In this document: one piece after another, positions 49,103 to 58,848 of the stretch | How the letters are laid out: each line of letters begins with the position of its first letter | Numbering within the stretch: position 1 is the stretch's first letter | Assembly (NCBI GenBank): GCA_000620945.1 | Contig: JHZO01000006.1 | Span: forward strand, 186,001 to 250,000 | Length of the DNA: 64,000 bases | Source: [Clostridium] viride DSM 6836 | Lineage (GTDB): Bacteria; Bacillota; Clostridia; Oscillospirales; Oscillospiraceae | Direction: 5' to 3' | The notes under the pieces: generated by a model | Told to the model about the DNA's origin: nothing | The model's database searches: none | The model's input: only the letters and a program-made list of their open reading frames with translations | Translations under genes and position numbers: made by a program

Positions 49103-51199
49103 TTACAGGATGCTAAAGGCAACTACAACACCGGAGAATACGATGGAAACGGTGGAGCAGAGCTTAATCAGAATGTTAAGGGAAGGACCGGAGGTATCCT
49201 TGAAGGGGTCACCAACGGTGTCGCCCACCACAGCTGCCTTGTGGCAGTCGGAGCCCTTGCCGCCATGGTTGCCACGTTCGATATACTTCTTCGCATTGTC
49301 CCAAGCGCCGCCGGCGTTGGACATGAAGACTGCCATAGCGAAGCCGGTGACGGATACGCCGCCCAGGAGGCCGACAACGCCCGTGGGGCCAAGGATCAAG
49401 CCAGTCGCGATGGGAACTAAGATGGCCAGCATTGCGGGGGAAACCATTTCACGCAGAGCGCCCTTGGTGCAGAGGGAGACGCAAGCAGCATAGTCAGGGT
49501 CGGTCTTGCCTTCCATGATGCCAGCAATCTCGCGGAACTGACGACGAACTTCCACAACGATGGACTGAGCAGCGGTCTGCACAGCGCTCATGGTGAAGGC
49601 GGAGAAGACGAAGGTCAGCATCGCACCCACAAAGAGGCCAACGAGAACGGTGGGGTTGGTAATGCTAAAGTTAAGAGTTTCTACGGTTCTGGTCTGCACG
49701 ATGTCAATGTAGGAGACCAAGAGTGCCAGAGCGGTCAGGGAAGCAGAGCCAATAGCAAAGCCCTTACCGGTTGCTGCGGTGGTGTTACCCAGGGAGTCCA
49801 GTGCGTCGGTACGCTCACGAACTTCTTCGGGCAGGTGAGCCATTTCTGCGATGCCGCCAGCATTATCAGCAACGGGACCATATGCGTCGGTTGCCAGGGT
49901 GATGCCCAGGGTGGAGAGCATGCCCACAGCGGCAATGCCGATGCCGTACAGGCCACGACCGAAGGCGTCCAGGTCCATCAAATCCAAGGAGCCACCAGCA
50001 GCAAAGTAGCTGACAAGGATGGCAGCAGCAACGATGAGGATGGAGGCAACGGTGGACATAAGGCCCAAAGAGATACCACCGATGATGATGGTCGCTGCAC
50101 CGGTCTCGGAAGCGGCTGCCAGCTTCTTGGTGGGCTTATAGGTGTCGGAAGTAAAGTACTCGGTAAAGTAACCGATGAGAACACCGCCTACAAGGCCAGC
50201 CACGATGGCGATATACACACCCCAGTTACCAAGGAAGAAGTAGGTGAGGGGGGCAGCGACGATGGCAGCCAGAACAGCAGCCAGGTAGGTGCCGGTACGA
50301 AGGCTGGTTAAGAGGGACTTCTGGGTTGCATTTTCCTTCGTCTTCACGAAGAAGCTGCCGATGATGGAGCAGATGATGCCGCAGACAGCCAGAGCCATGG
50401 GCAGGATCATGCCGTTAAAGCCATAGCCGGCAACCGCGGAAAGAGCAAAGGTAGCGAGAATGGAGCCAACATAGGACTCGTACAGGTCAGCACCCATGCC
50501 GGCCACGTCGCCCACGTTGTCGCCCACGTTATCCGCAATGGTAGCGGGGTTACGGGGGTCATCTTCGGGAATACCGGCTTCAACCTTACCAACAAGGTCA
50601 GCGCCCACGTCAGCAGCCTTGGTGTAGATACCGCCGCCGACACGAGCAAACAGTGCCATGAAGGAAGCACCCATGCCGTTCATAACCATGATGTTACCAA
50701 TGGTGCTCGCATCGGTGATGCCTGCACCCAGGTACAGGATAAAGAACCAAAGGGTAATGTCCATCATGCCAAGGCCAACCACGGTAAAGCCCATGACGGA
50801 GCCGGAGGAGAAGGCCACACGAAGACCACGGTTGAGGCTTTCCGAAGCAGCCCAAGCGGTACGTGCATTGGATCTGGTCGCGATTTTCATACCGATAAAA
50901 CCAGCCAGCATAGACCAGATGCCGCCGGTCAGGAAGGCGAAGGGAGTAAACTTAGAAAGCATATCTCCACCGCTTCCGAAAGCAATGACGAGCAGGACGA
51001 CAAAGACAACGACAAATACCTTGCCGACCGTTGTGTACTGATGCTTCAGAAAAGCATCGGCACCTTCGCGGATCGCACCGGCGATCTTGCGCATGGTTTC
51101 GTTACCCTCGGAGAAGGATAACACCTTTCGGCTCTGGACGAAAGCAAAGAGCAAAGCCAATGCCGCGCCAATAAAGCCGATCCAAAAAAGATTTTCCAC
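49103..51199 (-). CDS. hppA: Membrane-bound K+-dependent pyrophosphatase
   Basis: A 698-residue ion-pumping pyrophosphatase with about sixteen helices. [20 protein letters not shown] and the C-terminal [13 protein letters not shown] are the PPi/Mg-binding motifs. In [10 protein letters not shown], Ala475 and Gly478 replace the Lys/Thr of K+-independent enzymes, so K+ dependence is predicted. Whether Na+ or H+ is pumped cannot be told by eye. The start is GTG 51199 with AAAGGAG 8 bases upstream; an ATG at 51226 lies before that site. It is monocistronic. Confidence 0.96.
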   Translation of the reverse strand: MENLFWIGFIGAALALLFAFVQSRKVLSFSEGNETMRKIAGAIREGADAFLKHQYTTVGKVFVVVFVVLLVIAFGSGGDMLSKFTPFAFLTGGIWSMLAGFIGMKIATRSNARTAWAASESLNRGLRVAFSSGSVMGFTVVGLGMMDITLWFFILYLGAGITDASTIGNIMVMNGMGASFMALFARVGGGIYTKAADVGADLVGKVEAGIPEDDPRNPATIADNVGDNVGDVAGMGADLYESYVGSILATFALSAVAGYGFNGMILPMALAVCGIICSIIGSFFVKTKENATQKSLLTSLRTGTYLAAVLAAIVAAPLTYFFLGNWGVYIAIVAGLVGGVLIGYFTEYFTSDTYKPTKKLAAASETGAATIIIGGISLGLMSTVASILIVAAAILVSYFAAGGSLDLMDLDAFGRGLYGIGIAAVGMLSTLGITLATDAYGPVADNAGGIAEMAHLPEEVRERTDALDSLGNTTAATGKGFAIGSASLTALALLVSYIDIVQTRTVETLNFSITNPTVLVGLFVGAMLTFVFSAFTMSAVQTAAQSIVVEVRRQFREIAGIMEGKTDPDYAACVSLCTKGALREMVSPAMLAILVPIATGLILGPTGVVGLLGGVSVTGFAMAVFMSNAGGAWDNAKKYIERGNHGGKGSDCHKAAVVGDTVGDPFKDTSGPSLNILIKLCSTVSIVFSGVVVAFSIL

Positions 51200-51262
51200 A
51201 GATGACACTCCTTTTTCTTTTAGCATTGCTAAGAAAGCAATTCACAAAAAGTTAACACTCCA

Positions 51263-51290
51263 ATTTTAGCATAAAGAAGCTGTTTTGCAA
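51263..51290 (-). promoter_or_regulatory. Promoter of hppA
   Basis: On the minus strand TTGCAA and TAAAAT are 16 bases apart, about 64 bases before the GTG start. Confidence 0.5.
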
Positions 51291-51298
51291 GAGATAAG

Positions 51299-51351
51299 CC
51301 CCCTTTTTCTCACCAAAAACCCGATTTTGACAAATCGAACGAAAAAGGGGG
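51299..51351 (-). terminator. Nested inverted repeat, possible trk terminator
   Basis: Outer arms CCCCCTTTTTC and complement (51299-51309, 51341-51351) enclose a small hairpin CGATTT-4-AAATCG (51322-51337) that on the minus strand is followed by GGTTTTTGG. It lies between trkH and the hppA promoter. Another weak hairpin overlaps the trkH stop (51411-51435, with TTTTT). Which one ends transcription is unclear. Confidence 0.35.
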
Positions 51352-51414
51352 ATTTAAATCGAAAAAAACCGTACAGGCTTACCAGATGAGGGGTTGAATC
51401 GCATGAAAAATCCA

Positions 51415-52863
51415 CTAAAACCGCTTCCAAGTGGAGGGGGTGAAGAGGATAATGACGGGAAAAATTTCGAGTCGCCCAATCAGCATGCAAAGACTGAGCA
51501 GAAGCTTGGATAAACCGGAGAAGGCACTGAAATTCCCCATGGGTCCTACCATATCCAGACCGGGGCCAATGTTGCCGATGCAAGCAAAGACCGCACTGAC
51601 GGTCGTCTGGAAGGAAAAGTCGTCCAGCGAAAGAATTAAAATGGATAAGGACACAATGAATGCGTAGCAGGTGAAAAAGGAAAAGACGCGAGCGAGCGTA
51701 CCTTCGTCCACGGCATTTCCGTCCAATTTAACCACCTTCACGGCACGAGGATGGGAGATCTTGCGCAGGTCTCGCTGGATGCATCGGGAGAGAAGTAGGG
51801 CACGGGAGACTTTAATGCCGCCCGCCGTACTGCCAGCGCAACCACCAACCACCATTAGCAAGAGAAGGATGATATGGGAAAACTGCGGCCAGAGGTTAAA
51901 GTCCGCGGTGGCAAAGCCCGTGGTGGTGATGATACTGGCAACCTGGAAGCATACCTGACGCAAAGTATCGCCAAAGCTGCCATTTACCATACCAGAAGTG
52001 GAAATAATATTTGCCATAATTAGGGCAATGGCACCAAGCACAATCAGCCAAAACGCGCGAAGCTCATCGCTTTTTAAAATGGAGACAAAGCGACGAGTAA
52101 TCAGGAGGAAGTACATGGCAAAGTTCAAGGCCGACAGCAACATGAAAATGGTGACGATGATTTCGATGGCAGGAGACCCGTAGGCACCGATGCTTAGGTT
52201 TCGAGTGGAAAAGCCACCGGTACAAATGGTTGCAAAGGAATGCAGGATGGAATCGAATACCGGCATGCCTGCCAAACAAAGACAGAGAATTTCGGCCAGG
52301 GTAAGTATAATATAAATGGTATACAGGATTTTGGAGGACTTGGCGGTTTGTGGAACCAGCTTGCTGGTCACAGGGCCGGGGGATTCGGCCCGTACCAAGG
52401 CGTGGGTACGCTCTCCGGTCTTGGGAAGAAAGGCGAGGGTAAAAATCAGAACGCCCATGCCGCCGAGCCAGGAAGAGAAGGAACGCCAAAACAGAATGCC
52501 ATGGGGCAGCGATTCCACTTCGGTCAGGATGGAAGCACCCGTTGTGGTAAAGCCCGAGGTGACTTCAAAAATGCAGTCAATGAAGCTGTTGAAACAGCCG
52601 GAAAAATAGAAGGGTAGGGCCCCGAACAAACAAAAAAGCACCCAAATCAGGGCAACGACCACAAAGCCTTCCTGATCGAAGAACTGGCTGTTTGTTTTGA
52701 GGAGAACCATAGGAAATCCGATGGCAAGTAACAGTAAAATGGTAATCGCAAAGGGAACCGGATTCTCACGGTAAAAAAACGACACCAACATAGGAATGAA
52801 GAGACAGGCGGCTTCCAGTAGCAAGGTAAGGCCCAAGGTGCGGAGAATCAGCTTATAGTTCAT
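51415..52863 (-). CDS. trkH: TrkH-type potassium uptake channel subunit
   Basis: A 482-residue K+ transporter membrane subunit with four M1-P-M2 repeats. Selectivity segments are [32 protein letters not shown] and [12 protein letters not shown], the last with the conserved Arg/Lys-bearing helix. It imports K+ together with the cytosolic TrkA regulator encoded 14 bases upstream. K+ supply suits the neighbouring K+-dependent pyrophosphatase. Confidence 0.95.
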   Translation of the reverse strand: MNYKLILRTLGLTLLLEAACLFIPMLVSFFYRENPVPFAITILLLLAIGFPMVLLKTNSQFFDQEGFVVVALIWVLFCLFGALPFYFSGCFNSFIDCIFEVTSGFTTTGASILTEVESLPHGILFWRSFSSWLGGMGVLIFTLAFLPKTGERTHALVRAESPGPVTSKLVPQTAKSSKILYTIYIILTLAEILCLCLAGMPVFDSILHSFATICTGGFSTRNLSIGAYGSPAIEIIVTIFMLLSALNFAMYFLLITRRFVSILKSDELRAFWLIVLGAIALIMANIISTSGMVNGSFGDTLRQVCFQVASIITTTGFATADFNLWPQFSHIILLLLMVVGGCAGSTAGGIKVSRALLLSRCIQRDLRKISHPRAVKVVKLDGNAVDEGTLARVFSFFTCYAFIVSLSILILSLDDFSFQTTVSAVFACIGNIGPGLDMVGPMGNFSAFSGLSKLLLSLCMLIGRLEIFPVIILFTPSTWKRF

Positions 52864-52877
52864 AAAAGCCTTCCCCC

Positions 52878-54251
52878 TTACAAATCCTGATAAATATCAT
52901 TAAATTCACAAATGACTTGATCGTGGGAAATCACAATTACGCGGTCCCCCGGATCGATGGTGTCATTGCCGCTGGGAATGATTACGGCTCCCTTGTGAAG
53001 GATGGCACAGATTAAGATGCCAGGCTTCAAGGGAAGCTCCTTCATGGGAACGCCCAAGTAAAGCGTATCTTCCGTAATCTGAAACTCTGCGGCTTCTGCC
53101 TCATTGTCGGCAAAGCGATACAAGGCAACCATGATGCTTCCTTTTTTATTTTCGAATCCTCGCACTACGCGGAGAATCCGGCTGACCGTGATCATTTTGG
53201 GTGAGAGAATGCTTTCCAGACCCGCAGATTCTGCAATTCCCTCATAGTTGGTGCGATTGGATTTTGCAATGACCTTTTTGAGCCCTTGCTGTTTGGCATA
53301 GAGGGAAATGAGCAGGTTATCCTCATCACGTCCGGTCAAGGCAATGAAGGCATCGTGATTGGTAAAGTGCTCCGTCATCAGCAACTCTTGGTCGGTGCCG
53401 TCGCCGTACAGAATCAGTGCCTTAGGCAGCTGTTCGGACAGGAAGGCACAGCGATCTTCCTGATTTTCTACAATCGTAACCTTTATGTGCATATGCTCTA
53501 ACATATTGGCCAGGTAGTGCGCGATGCGGCTGCCCCCCACGATGATCACGGAGTGTACCTTAGGAACATACCGACCTAATAGACGAAAGTACTGATGTAG
53601 GCCCATGGGAGTGCCAATGACGTAAAGCTTGTCCCCAACCTGCGGAACAAAACTACCGTTGGGGATGATGACCTCATCGCCACGCTGGGCCGCACAAAAC
53701 AGAAAAGAAAGCGTCTTGAGCTGACGGGATAGGTCGGCCAAAGATCGACCAATGATAAAGTCCCCCGGCTGCACCGTAATCCCCAACAGTTCTACATTAC
53801 CACGCAGAAAGGTGTCAATGTTGGAAGCGGGGGGGTAGCGAAGCAAGTGGGAGATTTCGATGGCGGTGGAGTATTCGGGGTTGATTACCATGTCAATGTT
53901 GAGGTCACGCTGAAACGCGGAGAGATCCACCGTATAGTCTACGTCCCGGATGCGGGCGATGGTATATTTGGCCCCTAGTTGCTTGGCCATGAGGCTGCAC
54001 AGCATGTTTACCTCATCCAGGCTGGTGGCAGCCAGGACAAAGTCCGCACTTTCCGCACCCGCAGCCTTTAGGGTAGCAGGAGAGGCGCCGCTTCCCTTGA
54101 TGCACATGACGTCCAAGGCATCCGAAGCGTGCCGTATGGCCGTTTCATTTCGGTCAATGATGGTGACCTCATGATTTTCCATGGATAGGTGCTGTGCCAA
54201 GGTAAAACCGACCTTGCCTGCGCCGATGATAATGATCTTCAAAACACTCAT
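52878..54251 (-). CDS. trkA: TrkA potassium uptake regulator (duplicated RCK)
   Basis: A 457-residue protein with two copies of the TrkA-N (Rossmann) plus TrkA-C module: KIIIIGAGKVGFTLAQHL near residue 4 and HSVIIVGGSRIAHYLANML near 230. It binds NAD(H) or nucleotides and gates TrkH. The start is uncertain: ATG 54251 has AGAAGGG directly against it, GTG 54245 is better spaced and TTG 54242 would give the usual MKIIIIGAG. It leads the trkA-trkH operon. Confidence 0.94.
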   Translation of the reverse strand: MSVLKIIIIGAGKVGFTLAQHLSMENHEVTIIDRNETAIRHASDALDVMCIKGSGASPATLKAAGAESADFVLAATSLDEVNMLCSLMAKQLGAKYTIARIRDVDYTVDLSAFQRDLNIDMVINPEYSTAIEISHLLRYPPASNIDTFLRGNVELLGITVQPGDFIIGRSLADLSRQLKTLSFLFCAAQRGDEVIIPNGSFVPQVGDKLYVIGTPMGLHQYFRLLGRYVPKVHSVIIVGGSRIAHYLANMLEHMHIKVTIVENQEDRCAFLSEQLPKALILYGDGTDQELLMTEHFTNHDAFIALTGRDEDNLLISLYAKQQGLKKVIAKSNRTNYEGIAESAGLESILSPKMITVSRILRVVRGFENKKGSIMVALYRFADNEAEAAEFQITEDTLYLGVPMKELPLKPGILICAILHKGAVIIPSGNDTIDPGDRVIVISHDQVICEFNDIYQDL

Positions 54252-54304
54252 CCCTTCTAGAAAGAGGATCCTAATTTGTAAATTTTCTGTAAAAATACGA
54301 TGAT

Positions 54305-54333
54305 ACTATATCACAGCTGTTTCCGCTTTGCAA
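54305..54333 (-). promoter_or_regulatory. Promoter of the trkA-trkH operon
   Basis: On the minus strand TTGCAA and TATAGT are 17 bases apart, 54 bases before the trkA start. Confidence 0.6.
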
Positions 54334-54363
54334 TTCAAATTCAACGCAATTCCAGGAAGAGAA

Positions 54364-54392
54364 TTGAAAAAGAATGCCAGGAATGATATGAT
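54364..54392 (+). promoter_or_regulatory. Promoter of the second MATE gene
   Basis: TTGAAA and TATGAT with a 17-base spacer, 74 bases before the ATG at 54466. It is divergent from the trk promoter. Confidence 0.55.
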
Positions 54393-54465
54393 ACCAGAAA
54401 GAGGAAGCAACCTACGCGCAATTGCCTTGCCAGCTATCCATGGATGGAGGAGAGGAAGTGGTGGA

Positions 54466-55809
54466 ATGCAGCAACTCAATTTAACCGAAGGGACAATTTG
54501 GAAAACGCTCGTTCGTTTTTCACTTCCGGTGGTGCTCTCTTCCCTCTTGCAATCAGCCTATTCCTTGGTTGATTTGATTTTGGCGGGACAGTTCATTGGT
54601 AAAAGCGGCATGTCTGCCATCACCAACTCCGGGCAGGTGATCTTGCTCCTAACGCAGGTCATCATGGGCATTACCATGGGCGCAAACGTCTTGATTGGTC
54701 AGTATTATGGTGCGAAGGACAACGAGAGTCGTGCACAAACCAATCGGACGCTGTTTTCCATGTCCATGATCTTTGGATTAGTGACGGCTGCTCTTCTCTT
54801 TCTGTGGGGAAAGTCGCTTCTGCGCCTTCTGGGAGCCCCGGCGCTGGAGGAAGCGACGAACTATATGCGGATCTGCGCGCTCGGACTTTTGCCGGTCTTT
54901 GGCTACAACGCCATGTCTGCCATGATTCGCGGAGTCGGAAATTCGAAGCAGCCCCTCTACTTTATTTCGGTCACCGCTGGCGTGAACCTGGTCTTGGATT
55001 TGATTTTTATGGGACTCCTTGGTTGGGGTGTCTCCGGGGCAGCCTGGGCGACGGTCATTGCACAGTCCCTTTCCTTCCTCATTGCATTGGTTTATACCGT
55101 GGGGCAAAAAGAGCTCTATGCCATTTCCTTAAAAAACCTCACCATTCATGGAGATAAGCTTCGAGCCATGCTAAAGCTGGGCATTCCCAGTGCGGTGCAG
55201 ATGACCCTTGTGGGCATCTCTTGGCTGACCATGACCTTCCTCATCAACTATTATGGGGTGGAAGCTTCTGCCGCCAGTGGCATTTCAGCCAAGATCAAAG
55301 ACTTGGCCCAGCTCTTTACCATCGCCATGGCATCTGCAACCTCCACCATGGTGGCGCAGTGCTTGGGAGCGGAGCAGTTCGAACGTGCCAGAAGTGCCGT
55401 CCACATTGCCATGCGGGTGACCCTCGGGGTCGCGCTGTTCTCCATTACCTTGGTGGAACTCTTTGCCCCGTCCTTTGTCTCCATCTTTGGGCAGGATGCC
55501 CAGACCTCCGCGCTGGCGGTCTTGAACCTTCGGATTGAAATTATGGCCCAGGTATTTTATGCCATCTTTATGATCTATAACTCCCTGGCTATCGGAGCCG
55601 GGCATACCACCTTTGCGCTGCTATCTAGCATCATGAACAGCATTGTGGCGCGCCTAATTCTTGCCTTGGTGCTGGATCATTACTTTGGACTGGTGGGCAT
55701 CTTCTGGGCTTGCATGATTGCTCCCGCCGCCTCGGTCCCGTTGGGATACTTCTATGAGCGCTCGGGTGTCTGGCGCCGTAGCTTGGCCAACGAAGGCTTA
55801 AAGACATAA
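54466..55809 (+). CDS. MATE family exporter
   Basis: A 447-residue transporter with twelve predicted helices. SLVDLILAGQFIGKSGMSAI is the helix 1-2 region; MIRGVGNSKQPLYFI and GWGVSGAAWATVIAQ are NorM/DinF-type signatures. It likely exports drugs or metabolites using an ion gradient. ATG 54466 is chosen because homology starts there, with purine-rich AGGAAGTGGTGGA before it; the frame to 54328 lies upstream of the promoter. It is monocistronic. Confidence 0.9.
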   Translation: MQQLNLTEGTIWKTLVRFSLPVVLSSLLQSAYSLVDLILAGQFIGKSGMSAITNSGQVILLLTQVIMGITMGANVLIGQYYGAKDNESRAQTNRTLFSMSMIFGLVTAALLFLWGKSLLRLLGAPALEEATNYMRICALGLLPVFGYNAMSAMIRGVGNSKQPLYFISVTAGVNLVLDLIFMGLLGWGVSGAAWATVIAQSLSFLIALVYTVGQKELYAISLKNLTIHGDKLRAMLKLGIPSAVQMTLVGISWLTMTFLINYYGVEASAASGISAKIKDLAQLFTIAMASATSTMVAQCLGAEQFERARSAVHIAMRVTLGVALFSITLVELFAPSFVSIFGQDAQTSALAVLNLRIEIMAQVFYAIFMIYNSLAIGAGHTTFALLSSIMNSIVARLILALVLDHYFGLVGIFWACMIAPAASVPLGYFYERSGVWRRSLANEGLKT

Positions 55810-55826
55810 TGGAACCTGTGAAACGG

Positions 55827-55864
55827 AAAAAAGGTGTGAGCCAAATTGGCTCACACCTTTTTGA
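55827..55864. terminator. Bidirectional terminator between MATE and argF
   Basis: A 14-bp perfect stem (AAAAGGTGTGAGCC and complement) with a 5-nt loop and a T/A run on each side. It serves the plus-strand MATE gene and the minus-strand arginine operon. Confidence 0.9.
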
Positions 55865-55874
55865 ATGCGGGCAC

Positions 55875-56783
55875 TTATTTCATCAGGAGCGCCATGACGG
55901 CTTTTTGCACGTGAAGGCGGTTTTCCGCTTCCTCAAAAATCTCCTCGGCGTGGGCTTCGAAGACGTCCGCAGTGATTTCCTCGCCGCGATGGGCGGGAAG
56001 ACAGTGCTGCACCATGGCACCGTTGGTCAATGCCATCAGGGCATCGTTTACTTGAAAGCCCGTAAAGGCAATGCGCCGCTGGGCTGCTTCCGTTTCCTGT
56101 CCCATGGAGGCCCAGACGTCGGTAAAGACCACGTCGGCCCCTTGGGCGGCGATCATGGGATCGGTGGTGAGGGTAAAGCTCCCGTGGGGAGAGTCTTTGG
56201 CAAAGGCTAAGACGGCCGGATCGGGCTCATAACCCTTCGGGGTGGCGATGGATACCTGCAGACCGCACTTCAATCCCCCCACAATGATGGAGTTGGCCAT
56301 GTTATTTCCGTCGCCGATGTAGCACAGGCGCAGTCCACGCAGTTGTCCTTTATACTCCCGGATCGTGAGAAGGTCGGCCAAGACCTGACAAGGATGGGCA
56401 AAGTCCGTCAGACCATTGATGACGGGGACGCTGGCATAGCGTGCCAAGGTCTCCACCTCTTCTTGAGAGTAGGTACGGATCATGATCCCGTCGCAGTAGC
56501 GGGAGAGCACTCTGGCGGTGTCCTCAATGGGCTCCCCACGGCCAATCTGCGATTCGTTGCCGGAAAGGTAAATGCCATGCCCACCCAGTTGATAGATGCC
56601 TGTTTCAAAGGAAACGCGGGTACGGGTTGAGTTCTTGGAGAAGATCATCGCCAGAGTCTTGCCTGCCAGGATTGGATGGGCTAGCCCGGCCTTTTGCTTG
56701 GCCTTTAACTCCTTGGCGGTGTCCAGAATCTCCAAGATCTCTGCTTCCGTCAGGTCCAATAATTTTAATAAATCTTTTTTCAT
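55875..56783 (-). CDS. argF: Ornithine carbamoyltransferase
   Basis: A 302-residue enzyme that makes citrulline from ornithine and carbamoyl phosphate. SKNSTRTRVSFE (carbamoyl phosphate site), HPCQVLADL and HCLPAHRGEE (ornithine site with the catalytic Cys) are all intact. ATG 56783 has AAGGAG 9 bases upstream; the longer GTG frame to 56801 contains that site. It is the last gene of the arginine run, 4 bases after the argD-like gene. Confidence 0.96.
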   Translation of the reverse strand: MKKDLLKLLDLTEAEILEILDTAKELKAKQKAGLAHPILAGKTLAMIFSKNSTRTRVSFETGIYQLGGHGIYLSGNESQIGRGEPIEDTARVLSRYCDGIMIRTYSQEEVETLARYASVPVINGLTDFAHPCQVLADLLTIREYKGQLRGLRLCYIGDGNNMANSIIVGGLKCGLQVSIATPKGYEPDPAVLAFAKDSPHGSFTLTTDPMIAAQGADVVFTDVWASMGQETEAAQRRIAFTGFQVNDALMALTNGAMVQHCLPAHRGEEITADVFEAHAEEIFEEAENRLHVQKAVMALLMK

Positions 56784-56787
56784 GGTA

Positions 56788-57912
56788 CTAAACTCCTTCA
56801 CCCAGAGCTTGCTGTAAAATTTGCAGCGAGCGGTCTAGCTCACTGTTCTTGACGGTCAAAGGAGGCAGGAACAGCACACCTTGTTCCATCTCCATGGCCA
56901 GAAGGCCAAGCTCTGCCAAACGCAGGATCAATGTGTGGGGGTTTTGGGTTTCCCCAAAGGACAGGCCAATCATCAAGCCGGTGCCGCGGATCTGGGGCTG
57001 CGAAGGGAGACAGAGCGCTTCGATGCCTTGCCGTAGATAGTTTCCCTTTTCCTTTGCTTGCGCTAAGAGGTCTTCGTTTAGGAGCTCCAAGACCGCAAGT
57101 GCAGCAGCGGCGCTCACCGGATTTGCACCCAGCGTCACCTCGCCCGTTCCGTCTTCCAGCAGCAAGCGGCAACGATTTCCACTCAAAATTCCCCCGAAGG
57201 GAAGCCCGCCGGACAGAAGTTCGGAGAAGGAGAGCAGATCAGGAAGGAATCCATATTGTAGGAAGGAAAAGAGGGAGCCACAGCGTCCACCCGCGGTCTG
57301 ACCTTCCTCCACCAGAAGAAGCCAGTCCTGCTCTGCGCAATAGACAGCCAATTCATGCACAAAATGGCGGGGGAGGGGATCCATATCGCCCTGCATCGGC
57401 ACCAGTTCCACAAGGACGGCACAGACCTCGGAGGAAGCCGCGGCGCGGACGGAATCCATGTGTGCCGAGATAGGGACCACCTGCTCAAAAGAGGGGGGAA
57501 GGCTAGGGCTTAGGGAAAGGATTTTGGTGCGCTCGCCCCCGTGCCGGGACTGGCTGTACCGCCGAGCCAGCATCAGCATCAGTCGGGTCGCTTCCCTTCC
57601 GGAGCTGGTGAAGCAAGCGCTGGCCATCCCGCTGCGGCAACAAAGCTCCTCAGCAAGGCGCAGGGTGCGTTCTTGGTACAAAGGAAAGACGCTACAGCCC
57701 AGGTTTAGGGTCTGCTCAAAGATGGCCTCGCTCCAAGCACTGTTGCTATGGCCAATGCAGGTGTTGCCCATCCCACTGCTAAAGTCTAAGTAGGCTTTTC
57801 CCTCGGAATCATACAGAAAGGAGCCTTCTCCGCGGATGGGCGCAATGGGGAGGCGGGGGCCCTGGGGCATCTGGTAAGCCTCATCCAAATGCAAAAGGTC
57901 GTTCAGATTCAT
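56788..57912 (-). CDS. ArgD-like class III aminotransferase homologue lacking the PLP lysine
   Basis: The 374-residue protein occupies the argD (acetylornithine aminotransferase) slot and keeps the fold: YLDFSSGMGNTCIGHSN, SSGREATRLMLMLAR (residues 103-117, PLP-phosphate SGxEA), TLGANPVSAAAALAVLE. But the Schiff-base Lys normally found before LGGGLPIG is Glu231 in SFSELLSGGLPFG, and the pyridine-binding Asp of DEVQTG is Glu202 in VEEGQTAGGRCG. The protein is also ~20 residues short. As read it should not do PLP transamination. It may be a pseudoenzyme, a recently inactivated ArgD, or a sequence error (AAA to GAA is one base). The frame is otherwise intact and evenly coded. Confidence 0.85.
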   Translation of the reverse strand: MNLNDLLHLDEAYQMPQGPRLPIAPIRGEGSFLYDSEGKAYLDFSSGMGNTCIGHSNSAWSEAIFEQTLNLGCSVFPLYQERTLRLAEELCCRSGMASACFTSSGREATRLMLMLARRYSQSRHGGERTKILSLSPSLPPSFEQVVPISAHMDSVRAAASSEVCAVLVELVPMQGDMDPLPRHFVHELAVYCAEQDWLLLVEEGQTAGGRCGSLFSFLQYGFLPDLLSFSELLSGGLPFGGILSGNRCRLLLEDGTGEVTLGANPVSAAAALAVLELLNEDLLAQAKEKGNYLRQGIEALCLPSQPQIRGTGLMIGLSFGETQNPHTLILRLAELGLLAMEMEQGVLFLPPLTVKNSELDRSLQILQQALGEGV

Positions 57913-57951
57913 AGATTACATCCTTTCTGCCTGATCGGTTGGGTTTCGATC

Positions 57952-58806
57952 TTACTCGAAGATCATAGTCCCGATTCCCTTGTGAGAGAGCATTTCAATC
58001 AAAATGGAGTGGGGAATTCGGCCATCTAAAATGTGAGTGCGGTGGACACCGCCGCGAATGGCGGCCACACAGCAATCGATCTTCGGAATCATACCACCAC
58101 TGATGACCCCTTCCGACAGGAGGGAGGGGATGGTACTGGTACGAATTTGTGGAATCAGGGTGGTTTCATCCTTAGGATCCCGCAGGACCCCCTGCACGTC
58201 GGTCAAAAGAATCAGCTTTTCCGCTCCTACAGCAACGGCAAGCTCTGAGGCAGCCGTATCCGCGTTGATATTATAAGAGGTATCGGCATCGACCCCTTGC
58301 GCCACGGTAGAGATGACGGGGATATAACCATTGGCTAAAACATCATTGACGATTTTGGGACAGACCGAGGTGATTTCACCCACGAGACCATACTGATCGT
58401 GCAGCTTTTTGGCTTTTAGTAAGCCACCATCCAGGCCGCAAAGGCCAATGGCCTTGGCCCCCATACGATTGATGATGGACACCAGACTTTTGTTTACTTT
58501 TCCGCAGAGTACTTGCTGCACAATGTCCATGGTGTCCTCATCCGTATACCGCAGCCCGTTGACAAAGCGAGACTTTTTTCCGATCTTCTCCAGCATCTGA
58601 CCGATTTCCGGCCCGCCGCCATGCACCACAATGACCCGAATGCCAACCAGGTGCAGCAAGATGATGTCGGAAATCACGGCATCCTGTAGCGTTTCGGAAA
58701 CCATGGCGTTTCCGCCGTACTTCACAACCACGGTTTTCCCGTTATATTCTTGAATATACGGAAGGGCTTCTGCCAACACAGTGGCACGATCCATATAATT
58801 CTTCAT
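57952..58806 (-). CDS. argB: Acetylglutamate kinase
   Basis: The 284-residue kinase phosphorylates N-acetylglutamate. VVKYGGNAM (phosphate-binding Lys), VHGGGPEIG and the C-terminal GVISGGMIPKI are the family motifs. The N-terminal extra helix MKNYMDRATVLAEALPYI is seen in arginine-inhibited hexameric NAGKs, so feedback inhibition is likely. I use ATG 58806 with GGAG 5 bases upstream; a TTG at 58827 is possible. Confidence 0.95.
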   Translation of the reverse strand: MKNYMDRATVLAEALPYIQEYNGKTVVVKYGGNAMVSETLQDAVISDIILLHLVGIRVIVVHGGGPEIGQMLEKIGKKSRFVNGLRYTDEDTMDIVQQVLCGKVNKSLVSIINRMGAKAIGLCGLDGGLLKAKKLHDQYGLVGEITSVCPKIVNDVLANGYIPVISTVAQGVDADTSYNINADTAASELAVAVGAEKLILLTDVQGVLRDPKDETTLIPQIRTSTIPSLLSEGVISGGMIPKIDCCVAAIRGGVHRTHILDGRIPHSILIEMLSHKGIGTMIFE

Positions 58807-58848
58807 CGTATCTCCAGCTAATTCCAAAGGTCAAAACCCTCCCTATCC

